Assembly: GCA_013349725.1 (NCBI GenBank)
Contig: DUZB01000092.1
Span: 1 to 7,814 of the forward strand
Source: Deltaproteobacteria bacterium
Lineage (GTDB): Bacteria; Desulfobacterota; DSM-4660; Desulfatiglandales; Desulfatiglandaceae
Reading direction: 5' to 3'
DNA length: 7,814 bases
Shown here piece after piece: positions 1 to 5,781 of this stretch. The position numbers and the translations under genes were made by a program. How positions within the stretch are numbered: position 1 is the first letter of the stretch; each line of letters starts with the position of its first letter. The notes under the pieces were generated by a model. That model searched no databases. It was not told where the DNA came from and saw only the letters and a program-made list of their open reading frames with translations.

Positions 1-134
1 CTTTTGACGGCCCTTTTCAAGGCCTCCGGATCGATGTCATAGAGCAGGACCTCAACCCCTGCCTGGGCACAAACCTGGGAAATCCCGCTGCCCATGAGGC
101 CGGATCCCACCACAAAAACCTTATTTACGGTCAT
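1..134 (-). CDS. 3-hydroxyacyl-CoA dehydrogenase, N-terminal fragment (cut by window edge)
   Basis: Only the first 44 codons are inside the window. The translation begins MTVNKVFVVGSGLMGSGISQ and continues to a VLLYDID segment. That is the first beta strand, the glycine-rich dinucleotide loop (GSGLMGSG, residues 10-17) and the acidic end of the second strand of a Rossmann fold. The GLMGSGI wording is typical of 3-hydroxybutyryl/3-hydroxyacyl-CoA dehydrogenases, which oxidise the 3-hydroxyacyl-CoA intermediate with NAD+ in beta-oxidation or its reverse. The ATG at 134 follows a purine-rich CAGGGAGA about 8 bases upstream. It lies 30 bp after the stop of the acyl-CoA dehydrogenase on the same strand, so the two probably form one operon. 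The substrate chain length cannot be told from this fragment. Confidence 0.88.
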   Translation of the reverse strand, partial: MTVNKVFVVGSGLMGSGISQVCAQAGVEVLLYDIDPEALKRAVK

Positions 135-164
135 ATTTCGGTCTCCCTGTAAAAAATGAAAATA

Positions 165-1319
165 TCAATCCTTTGTCAACTCCCTGGCGATCACCATTCT
201 CTGGATTTCACTGGTACCCTCGTAGATCCGATAGAGCCTCAGATCCCGATAGAACCGCTCCACCGGGAAATCCTTCATGTAACCCATGCCCCCGAATATC
301 TGCACCGCGTTGTCAGCTACGCGACAGGCCATTTCCGTACAAAAGAGCTTGGCCATGGAGGCCTCCTTGATGACCTTTTTACCCTGGTCCCTGGACCACG
401 CGGCGTGGTACAGCATCTGTCTTGCCGCATAGATCTCCGTAGCCATATCGGCCAGCATGTTCTGGACCGACTGAAACCGGGCGATCGGCTTTCCGAACTG
501 AACCCGTTCCTTGGCGTAGGCCACACACAGATCCAAAAGCTTCTGGGCCGACCCCAGGGCGCAGGCCCCCATGGTCAAACGGCCCTTGTCGAGAACACGC
601 ATGGCGGTCTTGAACCCCTCCCCAATCATGGATTCACCGCCAATGACGTTTTTAACGGAAACCCGGCAGTTGTCAAAGATCAGTTCGCTGGTATGGCTGC
701 CGCGCAGGCCCATTTTGCGCTCAATGGCGCCGGCATAAAAGCCGGGGGTGTTTTTTTCCACCGCAAAGGCGGTAATCCCTCCCCGGGCCCTCTTTGTCTT
801 ATCGGTCACCGTGATGACAGTGGCAAGATCGGCGATGTCGCCGTTGGTGATAAAGTGTTTCAGGCCGTTAAGGACAAAATGATCGCCGTCCCGTTCCGCG
901 GTAGTCTGCACATTGGCCGCGTCCGAACCCGCCTCCGGTTCCGACAGGGCAAAACAGGCAGTCCATTGGCCGCTGGCAATTCTGGGGAGGTATGCTTGCT
1001 TCTGCTCTTTGGTGCCGTCGAAGAGGATGCCCATGGAACCAATGCCGTTGCTGGTTCCTATGCGGGAACGAAAACAGGCGTTGGTCTTGGTAAGCTCTTC
1101 ATAGACCAGGCACTCACCAAAAGTCCCCAGGCCAAGCCCTCCGTATTCCTCGGGAATGGCCAGGCCGAACAGACCCAGTTCCCGCATCTTCTGAACAATC
1201 TCCTCCGGAATATTGTCCTCTTCTTCCACCTTCCTGGAGATGGGCTCAAGATCCTGCTTTACAAATCGGAGGATCGTTTCCTGCATCATCCGCAGGTTTT
1301 CCGGTATTTCAAAATCCAC
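165..1319 (-). CDS. Acyl-CoA dehydrogenase
   Basis: A cytoplasmic flavoprotein predicted to desaturate an acyl-CoA at the alpha-beta bond and pass electrons to electron-transfer flavoprotein. Numbered from the GTG at 1319 it has 384 residues, the usual family size. The all-helical N-domain covers about 5-118. The family signature ALSEPEAGSDA is at 124-134, in the beta domain that contacts FAD and substrate. The C-terminal helical domain from about 235 carries QIFGGMGY (340-347) and YEGTSEIQ (366-373); E367 in YEGTS is the expected catalytic base. An upstream ATG at 1439 would add 40 residues, but that stretch translates a heptamer repeat and an inverted-repeat element. The GTG has AGGAAGAGGAG six bases upstream, so GTG is preferred. 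The next gene is a 3-hydroxyacyl-CoA dehydrogenase, and a sigma-54 promoter candidate lies upstream at 1588-1603. The exact substrate (straight, branched or aromatic-derived acyl-CoA) is not readable. Confidence 0.95.
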   Translation of the reverse strand: MDFEIPENLRMMQETILRFVKQDLEPISRKVEEEDNIPEEIVQKMRELGLFGLAIPEEYGGLGLGTFGECLVYEELTKTNACFRSRIGTSNGIGSMGILFDGTKEQKQAYLPRIASGQWTACFALSEPEAGSDAANVQTTAERDGDHFVLNGLKHFITNGDIADLATVITVTDKTKRARGGITAFAVEKNTPGFYAGAIERKMGLRGSHTSELIFDNCRVSVKNVIGGESMIGEGFKTAMRVLDKGRLTMGACALGSAQKLLDLCVAYAKERVQFGKPIARFQSVQNMLADMATEIYAARQMLYHAAWSRDQGKKVIKEASMAKLFCTEMACRVADNAVQIFGGMGYMKDFPVERFYRDLRLYRIYEGTSEIQRMVIARELTKD

Positions 1320-1352
1320 TGCACGCTCCTCTTCCTTGGATTGATGATTGTT

Positions 1353-1377
1353 GATTGGCGATTGGCGATTGGCGATT
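1353..1377. repeat. Short tandem repeat, GATTGGC x 3.6
   Basis: Three exact copies of the heptamer GATTGGC followed by GATT, preceded at 1339-1356 by degenerate GATTGAT/GATTGTT units. It sits just upstream of the acyl-CoA dehydrogenase ribosome-binding site, inside its predicted 5' leader. On the minus strand it reads as repeated AATCGCC. In frame it produces the spurious peptide LIANRQSPINNHQS when the upstream ATG is used, which is one reason to reject that start. Copy number could vary between strains through slippage; this is inferred. Confidence 0.85.
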
Positions 1378-1397
1378 AAAAATCCGCATGTAAAACT

Positions 1398-1532
1398 TGA
1401 TGGTCCCGTAAAAAGTCGAAAATCATCCGTTTTCGTCATTCCAGCGAACGCGGGAATCCAGTAACATCAGGTGCTTATGGACTCCCGCGTTCGCGGGAGT
1501 GACGGCCTTGGGGACTTTTTACGGGAGCATCA
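1398..1532. repeat. 135-bp double inverted-repeat element (MITE-like or dispersed repeat)
   Basis: The outer arms 1398-1417 and 1513-1532 match as an inverted repeat at 19 of 20 bases (TGATGGTCCCGTAAAAAGTC on the left). The inner arms 1434-1460 and 1478-1504 match at 24 of 27, around a 17-nt centre. Each inner arm also contains its own CCCGCG..CGCGGG type dyad. The core GTCATTCC..GCGAACGC..GGAATCCA resembles dispersed intergenic repeats common in deltaproteobacterial genomes (recalled, not searched). There is no coding capacity and no T-run after the hairpin, so it is not a simple terminator. It lies in the leader between the predicted sigma-54 promoter and the acyl-CoA dehydrogenase, where the RNA would fold strongly. 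No clear target-site duplication was seen. Confidence 0.85.
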
Positions 1533-1587
1533 GTATTGAATATTTGCGGAATCGCTTGGCTCTGCTTCCCTTCTTTGCTATCAGGAA

Positions 1588-1603
1588 TGCAAGAGAGGGG
1601 CCG
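1588..1603 (-). promoter_or_regulatory. Candidate sigma-54 (-24/-12) promoter for the acyl-CoA dehydrogenase operon
   Basis: Read on the minus strand the site is CGGCCCCTCTCTTGCA. Against the consensus TGGCACG-N4-TTGCA it has the invariant GG and GC with exactly ten bases between them, GGC at -24, and a perfect TTGCA -12 box. Transcription would start near 1577 and give a leader of about 258 nt before the GTG at 1319. The gene immediately upstream on the same strand encodes a sigma-54 activator, which is why this match deserves weight. The -24 box has three departures from consensus, so strength is uncertain. Confidence 0.6.
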
Positions 1604-1710
1604 CTCTCTGATGACTAAGCATATCTCACTGACATATTTACATTTTTAAAACGGGCACCAAAAGTTGGGAGCAATATGGAAGGCACAAAGGGAAGGAAGT
1701 GTCTAAGAAT

Positions 1711-1720
1711 TTCTACAGAA
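1711..1720. promoter_or_regulatory. Candidate upstream activator site 1 (degenerate dyad)
   Basis: TTCTACAGAA is a dyad of TTCT and AGAA around AC. It shares the seven-base half-site TTCTACA with the perfect palindrome at 1791. Its centre is about 138 bp upstream of the predicted sigma-54 start, a normal place for an enhancer-binding protein. Function is inferred only. Confidence 0.4.
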
Positions 1721-1790
1721 TTACGGCACAGGATCCCTCCCGTGGCCCTAATACTCTAAAAAAAGATGGAGAAGTCAAGGGGATATTTTT

Positions 1791-1804
1791 TTCTACATGT
1801 AGAA
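1791..1804. promoter_or_regulatory. Candidate upstream activator site 2 (14-bp perfect palindrome)
   Basis: TTCTACATGTAGAA is perfectly self-complementary and lies five bases beyond the activator stop codon. Its centre is about 220 bp upstream of the predicted sigma-54 start. Fis-type HTH domains bind such dyads, and the half-site TTCTACA recurs at 1711. It could instead be a weak hairpin at the end of the activator mRNA, but no T-tract follows it on the minus strand. Confidence 0.45.
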
Positions 1805-1808
1805 TATG

Positions 1809-3254
1809 TTATACATCCATCCCATGACGTTTCATTTTTTGGTACAGACCCGTCCTGTGCATGCCCAGTATCCTGGAGGCCTTTACCTTATTGCCCCCCG
1901 TGTACCGAAGTGCCTCCACAATCGCCCGCTTTTCGGCATCGGCAAGAATGTTTCGCAAAAGCCCCACACTGTCCGCATTCCCGTCCGACTCGCCGTAAAA
2001 CTTTCGGATCTGTTCAGGCAGGTCTTCTACGGATATCTGTTGCCCTTCGGCAATGTTCATGGCCCGTTCCAACGCGTTTTTGAGTTCCCTCACGTTGCCC
2101 GGCCAGGGATACTGCTTAAACAGAGCCATGGCCTCCGGGGAGATTCTGCTGGGAATCAGGCGTCTTTTCTCCCTCAGGATGGAGAGCAGATAATAGGCTA
2201 TTCTGGGGATATCTTCCTGCATTTCCCGGAGGCTGGGGGTTCGGATATGGAAGATATTCAGGCGGTAAAAGAGGTCGGAACGGAAACGCCCCTCTTTGAT
2301 CATACTGCCCAAGTCCTGGTTTGTAGCGGCGATAACCCGGAAATCCAGTTTTGTTGGCTTTGTAGCGCCGATTCTCTCCACCTCGTGTTCCTGAAGCACA
2401 CGAAGCAGTTTCGCCTGCATGGGAAGGGGCATATCCCCTATTTCATCCAGAAAGATGGCGCCGTGATCCGCCAGCTCGAACTTGCCCGGTTTGCCCCGGG
2501 TCCTGGCGCCTGTAAAAGCCCCTCCTTCATAGCCGAAAATCTCACTCTCGATCAGTTCGTGGGGTATGGCAGCGCAGTTCACTTTGATGAAAGGGCCCTC
2601 GGCCCGCCGACTGTTCTGATGGATGGCCTGGGCAAAGAGTTCCTTCCCGGTACCTGATTCACCGGTGATGAGCGCGGAAGCATCGCTTGAGGCGGCCTGG
2701 ACACCACGTTTTCTGGCCTTTTCCATGGCCTCGGATTCACCAATGATCTTTTCCCAGGCATGACGGCCCCCTTCAAAAGAGGTGACCTCGGAACGGTAAT
2801 ACTGCACCTGTCCCTCAAGGATTTCTACCCGGCGATACAGGTTTTTGATCTTGTCCGTCTGGTGAAACATGAGCTTCCCCAATACCCCGATAACATTGCC
2901 CTCCGGGTCTTTCAGGGGAATTCTTGCGATGATCCGCTGCCGATCTCCAATAAAAAAAGTCTTGCCGATCTCGGCTTTGCCGGTCTTGAGGATCTCCAGC
3001 ATCTGCGTCTTTCTGACCACTTCGGTGATGTGTTTTCCTATGGCCTCGTCGGGCGCCACGGCATAGCCCCTTTCTTTCGTGTTGTACCGGCTCATGAAAC
3101 GGACAATACCCTCTCTGTCGATGACAATGGGACACTCATACGGATTGTCCACGAACGCATCCAGCAACCGACTGTCGGTTTGCGTAACCCACTTGGGATG
3201 TTTATTCTCTGGCATCCTGCTGCCATCCTTCAGGAAACGCCCCCTGTCCTCCAT
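1809..3254 (-). CDS. Sigma-54-dependent transcriptional activator (PAS-AAA+-Fis HTH)
   Basis: A 481-residue enhancer-binding protein. A PAS-like sensor occupies about 27-130 (IVIDREGIVRF at 43-53). A predicted coiled-coil linker follows at 136-160, then the sigma-54 AAA+ domain at about 168-400. That domain has Walker A GESGTGKE (198-205), an intact sigma-54 contact loop GAFTGA (245-250), Walker B AIFLDE (266-271), an FRSDLFYRLN arginine-finger region (324-333) and PWPGNVREL (383-391). A Fis-type helix-turn-helix closes the protein at about 446-478 (GGNKVKASRILGMHRTGLYQ). There is no receiver domain, so it probably responds to a ligand or partner rather than to phosphorylation. The ATG at 3254 has no clear Shine-Dalgarno; the in-frame ATG at 3215 has AAGGAT nine bases upstream and may be the true start (468 residues). 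Position and strand suggest it controls the downstream dehydrogenase operon. Confidence 0.95.
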   Translation of the reverse strand: MEDRGRFLKDGSRMPENKHPKWVTQTDSRLLDAFVDNPYECPIVIDREGIVRFMSRYNTKERGYAVAPDEAIGKHITEVVRKTQMLEILKTGKAEIGKTFFIGDRQRIIARIPLKDPEGNVIGVLGKLMFHQTDKIKNLYRRVEILEGQVQYYRSEVTSFEGGRHAWEKIIGESEAMEKARKRGVQAASSDASALITGESGTGKELFAQAIHQNSRRAEGPFIKVNCAAIPHELIESEIFGYEGGAFTGARTRGKPGKFELADHGAIFLDEIGDMPLPMQAKLLRVLQEHEVERIGATKPTKLDFRVIAATNQDLGSMIKEGRFRSDLFYRLNIFHIRTPSLREMQEDIPRIAYYLLSILREKRRLIPSRISPEAMALFKQYPWPGNVRELKNALERAMNIAEGQQISVEDLPEQIRKFYGESDGNADSVGLLRNILADAEKRAIVEALRYTGGNKVKASRILGMHRTGLYQKMKRHGMDV

Positions 3255-3300
3255 TCACAGTGGTTGAGTCAGGGAGGTTTCTCTTTAAGATTCTATCTTG

Positions 3301-3329
3301 TTGCATAATATCGCTCTTGGTCGTAATAT
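3301..3329 (+). promoter_or_regulatory. Candidate sigma-70 promoter for the hydrolase gene
   Basis: TTGCAT at 3301-3306, a 17-base spacer and TAATAT at 3324-3329 point toward the alpha/beta hydrolase. The start would be near 3336, giving a leader of about 63 nt. The -35 box is weak (three of six) and the -10 matches four of six. A second TAATAT lies at 3306-3311, so the exact register is uncertain. Confidence 0.35.
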
Positions 3330-3353
3330 GTACAGTCAAATCATTCTTGTCAA
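3325..3353 (-). promoter_or_regulatory. Candidate sigma-70 promoter for the activator gene
   Basis: On the minus strand TTGACA (3353-3348, perfect -35) is followed by a 17-base spacer and CATATT (3330-3325, four of six). The predicted start is near 3318, about 64 nt before the ATG at 3254 or 103 nt before the ATG at 3215. The -35 lies inside the dyad CTTGT-CA-ACAAG (3346-3357), a possible operator. The -10 coincides with that of the opposing hydrolase promoter. Confidence 0.5.
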
Positions 3354-3398
3354 CAAGGATACCACCCTGCTTTAGGGAACGTATTACAGGAGAACTCT

Positions 3399-4268
3399 AT
3401 GAAAAAGAATCCATTTCGAGTTTTTGCGCGGGACGATAAAGGTCTCACAAGCGGACTGGTGGAGTCTCACGATGGCGCCCAGATCTACGTGGAGACCAGG
3501 GGAGAAGGACGACCCATTCTGCTGGTTCACGGCTGGACCATGACCGGCAGATTCTGGTGCAGGCAGATGGAGACGTTATCCCGGGAATTCCAAGTGGTGA
3601 CCATGGATCTTCGGGCCCACGGCAATTCCAGCAAAGTCCTCCACGGACACACCCTGCCGCACTACGCGGGCGATGTACGTGCGGTCATGGAAGCACTGGG
3701 ACTTGAAAAGACTACTCTGGTGGGCTGGTCCCTGGCGGGTCCCGTGGTCCTGGAATACTGGCGCCAATTCGGCAACCGCCACATTGGCGCCCTGGGACTG
3801 GTAGAAATGACCCCTTTTCCTTTTTCCCCAGGGGACTGGAATACCCACGCCTTGAGTGGATACCGGTTTGACGGCATGAATCTCACCTTCAAGAACCTTC
3901 AGGCAGACAGGCGCACTTTTACGGAGAAATTCATCCACAGCATGTTCAAAGAAGGCCGGGCATCCTCAGTGGAACTGAGCTGGATGTTGGAGGAATCCAT
4001 GAATACACCCACCCCGGTGATGATGGCCATCTATTCCGATTATCTCATGCGGGACTATACCGAAATACTGCCGACCGTCTCGGTACCGTCTCTGGCCGTC
4101 TACGGCAACTCGGATAACCCCTGCTTCCGGCCGGAAATGGGCCGATATGTGTCCGAACAGATCCCCAATGCCCGCCTTCTGATCCTCGAAAAAAGCGGAC
4201 ACCTGCCCTTTTACGAACAGCCCGAAGAATTCAACCAGGCCCTGGCTGCGCTTGCAGAAAGCGCGTAA
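3399..4268 (+). CDS. Alpha/beta-fold hydrolase
   Basis: A 289-residue cytoplasmic hydrolase with no signal peptide. The ATG at 3399 has AGGAGA six bases upstream. After a 20-residue lead, the core starts with the oxyanion-hole segment LLVHGW (41-46), then MDLRAHGNS (69-77). The nucleophile elbow is VGWSLAG, with Ser111 as nucleophile. The likely catalytic acid is Asp239 (YGNSDN) and the histidine is His268 (KSGHLPFYEQP). A helical cap lies at about 138-215. The residue two after the serine is Ala113, not the usual Gly of G-x-S-x-G, though Gly114 follows. The arrangement resembles haloperoxidase/esterase-type hydrolases; the ester, lactone or C-C substrate is not readable. It is divergent from the sigma-54 activator with promoters in a shared 144-bp gap, so the activator locus may influence it. 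The next gene downstream is convergent. Confidence 0.9.
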   Translation: MKKNPFRVFARDDKGLTSGLVESHDGAQIYVETRGEGRPILLVHGWTMTGRFWCRQMETLSREFQVVTMDLRAHGNSSKVLHGHTLPHYAGDVRAVMEALGLEKTTLVGWSLAGPVVLEYWRQFGNRHIGALGLVEMTPFPFSPGDWNTHALSGYRFDGMNLTFKNLQADRRTFTEKFIHSMFKEGRASSVELSWMLEESMNTPTPVMMAIYSDYLMRDYTEILPTVSVPSLAVYGNSDNPCFRPEMGRYVSEQIPNARLLILEKSGHLPFYEQPEEFNQALAALAESA

Positions 4269-4467
4269 TCAACCCCGCTGGCGAATACTGTTTTTCAAGG
4301 CCTCTATGACCCGGGCATACCGGTGTTTCCAGGGAAAAGCTCAGAATGTGCGCCCTCCACTTCTCGTCGGTGCACGCGCCCCAGGTACAGTCGATCAACT
4401 GGTTTTCGTCGATCTCCATTGGCAGGGATGGGTTGATGTGCACAATGGCCGCTCTTAAAGGGGTCAT
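4269..4467 (-). pseudogene. Small hypothetical gene interrupted by a one-base frameshift
   Basis: From the ATG at 4467 the frame reads MTPLRAAIVHINPSLPMEID, then ENQLIDCTWGACTDEKWRAH, with GC-rich third positions like its neighbours. Near the run of four A at 4335-4338 (plus strand) the sensible reading moves to another frame, giving KHRYARVIEALKNSIRQRG and a stop at 4269-4271. That stop directly abuts the hydrolase stop (4266-4268) on the other strand. Removing one base from the run restores a 65-residue protein. Without that, the frame continues to 4231 inside the hydrolase gene. The ribosome-binding site is weak (AGGA four bases before ATG). I do not recognise the family. It lies 106 bp downstream of the DUF4143 gene on the same strand and could be its distal partner. 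A sequencing error is as likely as true decay. Confidence 0.5.
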
Positions 4468-4573
4468 GGGGTCCTATTTCCCACTCGATTCATAGTTGCC
4501 TTATTTCATCTCGAACCTGCCAGTCCGCCGTTGGAAGGGTTAGGCGAACCCGGATCTTCCTTTCTATCCGCTT

Positions 4574-5746
4574 TCACATCTCTAACGCAATCGTGTTTCC
4601 GAACGTCTTCCAGGAAAGGACATTTCCGTCTTGCCTCTGCTGATCCATCAAGCCTGCGTAAACGAGATACATCTCTTTTCCCAGCGTCCCGGATATCCTG
4701 GACCAAAATCGAAGCCCCTTGAAAAAATCTTCTGAAACCGTTTTCCCCGATTTTATTTCAAGGGGGACAAGCCTGTCGCCCTGATCTACAATGCAGTCAA
4801 TCTCATGACCGGAGTTGTCCCGCCAGAAATAGATATTGTCCTTGAACCCTCTGTTCAATCTCCCCTTTAAGAGTTCCGAGATAACCCATGTCTCAAAAAC
4901 ATGTCCCCGGGATGCGTGCGTCATAAGGATTTCCGGAGAAGAAATGCCAAGGAGATAGGCCAGAAGCCCGGAATCGTAGAAATAGATTTTTGGGCTTTTG
5001 ATCAGCCGCTTGTTAAAATTCTGATGGTGAGGTCTCAAAAGATATACGATATAGCCGGCTTCAAGAATAGACAACCACGATTTGGCCGTGTTATGGGTGA
5101 TCCCGCAGTCATCTCCAAGCGATGACAGGTTGAGAATCTGCCCCGAACGAGCAGCGCACATTTTCAGAAATCGCTGAAAAACAGACAGATCGGTGATGTT
5201 TTTTACCTGTCTCACATCTCTTTCAAGATACGTGGTCACATAGTTGCCATACCACTGCTGAGCCTCCAGGCCCCGGTCATAAATTCTCGGATAGGAACCG
5301 GTAAACATCAGCGCCTCTATGGAATCAGGCGCTATTCCCGCCTGATCCAATTCGGAAAATGCCAACGGAAGAAGCTCCAGGATACCAACCCGGCCTGCCA
5401 GGGACTGACTGATTCCCTGCATCAATCCGAAATTGAACGAACCGGTCAGGACATAGACACCTTCTTTGCCGATGTTATCCACGTGTGTTTGAATATAAGA
5501 GAAAAGATCGGGGGCGCGCTGGGCTTCATCCAGGATGACGCGTTCAGGATAGGCGGCAATAAACCCACGCGGGTCGCGCATGGCATACTCCCGAATATCC
5601 GGCTCTTCAAGGGAGACATAGGCCCACTCAGGGAAAACAGCCTTTACAAGGGTTGTTTTTCCCGACTGCCTCGGACCGGTTATGCTGACGACGGGATACT
5701 CTCCGGAAAGATCCCCTAATTTTGACGCAAGTTTTCTTCTTATCAT
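4574..5746 (-). CDS. AAA+ ATPase with DUF4143 C-terminal domain
   Basis: A 390-residue P-loop ATPase of the widespread AAA_14/DUF4143 group, of normal length. Walker A is GPRQSGKT (24-31), followed by YVSLEEPD (43-50), Walker B VILDEAQ (70-76) and a sensor-like LTGSFNF (100-106). A winged-helix-like part covers about 205-240. The C-terminal domain has FETWVISEL (284-292), HEIDCIV (314-320) and PLEIKSGK (328-335). E286, D317, E330 and K332 are placed as in a PD-(D/E)xK nuclease-like fold. The cellular role of this family is unsettled: such genes are patchily distributed and usually transferred. The ATG at 5746 has no Shine-Dalgarno, and a strong promoter ends right at it, so the mRNA may be leaderless. 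Upstream on the same strand is a dead cyclase/kinase gene and downstream a frameshifted small gene, so this intact gene stands in a decaying zone. Confidence 0.93.
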   Translation of the reverse strand: MIRRKLASKLGDLSGEYPVVSITGPRQSGKTTLVKAVFPEWAYVSLEEPDIREYAMRDPRGFIAAYPERVILDEAQRAPDLFSYIQTHVDNIGKEGVYVLTGSFNFGLMQGISQSLAGRVGILELLPLAFSELDQAGIAPDSIEALMFTGSYPRIYDRGLEAQQWYGNYVTTYLERDVRQVKNITDLSVFQRFLKMCAARSGQILNLSSLGDDCGITHNTAKSWLSILEAGYIVYLLRPHHQNFNKRLIKSPKIYFYDSGLLAYLLGISSPEILMTHASRGHVFETWVISELLKGRLNRGFKDNIYFWRDNSGHEIDCIVDQGDRLVPLEIKSGKTVSEDFFKGLRFWSRISGTLGKEMYLVYAGLMDQQRQDGNVLSWKTFGNTIALEM

Positions 5747-5752
5747 GGCGGC

Positions 5753-5781
5753 ATGTTAGACAATATTTTACAATTTGTCAA
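5753..5781 (-). promoter_or_regulatory. Strong sigma-70 type promoter implying a leaderless DUF4143 transcript
   Basis: On the minus strand TTGACA (5781-5776, perfect), a 17-base spacer and TAACAT (5758-5753, four of six) are followed after six bases by the ATG at 5746. A start six to eight bases after the -10 falls on or beside the A of the ATG. The -35 lies within the inverted repeat CAATT-TGTC-AATTG (5771-5784), a plausible operator. The stop of the kinase remnant (5778-5780) overlaps the -35 box. Confidence 0.65.

Larger units (their letters stand above)
1533..1808. other. Intergenic regulatory region between activator and dehydrogenase operon
   Basis: No coding sequence was found. The stretch contains the -24/-12 candidate (1588-1603), an AT-rich segment around 1620-1651 that could bend, and two dyads at 1711-1720 and 1791-1804, each annotated separately. 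The hairpin AGAGAG-GGGCCG-CTCTCT at 1592-1609 overlaps the -24 half of the promoter. No IHF site matching the full consensus was found by eye, and no T-tract terminator follows the activator gene. Read-through from the activator into the dehydrogenase gene is therefore possible. Confidence 0.6.

Noticed and set aside
156..1379. A 407-codon plus-strand open frame opposite the acyl-CoA dehydrogenase
   Set aside because: It exists because the real gene on the other strand avoids certain codons. The product has no recognisable family and includes the heptamer repeat at its end.
1398..1532. The inverted repeat read as an intrinsic terminator or a two-unit CRISPR-like array
   Set aside because: No T-run follows the hairpin on either strand, and there are no repeated units with unique spacers.
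1668..1696. A second sigma-54-like match on the minus strand (TGTGCC...ATTGC)
   Set aside because: The -24 GG is missing at the required ten-base spacing.
1806..2657. A 283-codon plus-strand open frame opposite the sigma-54 activator
   Set aside because: It is the antisense of a fully conserved AAA+ domain with all motifs in place; the peptide is not protein-like.
2760..3308. A 182-codon plus-strand frame opposite the PAS region
   Set aside because: Antisense shadow of the activator; no family resemblance.
3349..3376. TTGTCA as a -35 box for the hydrolase
   Set aside because: The hexamer 17 bases downstream (CTTTAG) is a poor -10; the TTGCAT/TAATAT pair is better.
4533..4560. Hairpin GGGTT-AGGCG-AACCC downstream of the DUF4143 gene
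   Set aside because: The stem has five pairs and no T-tract on the minus strand, so it does not qualify as a terminator.
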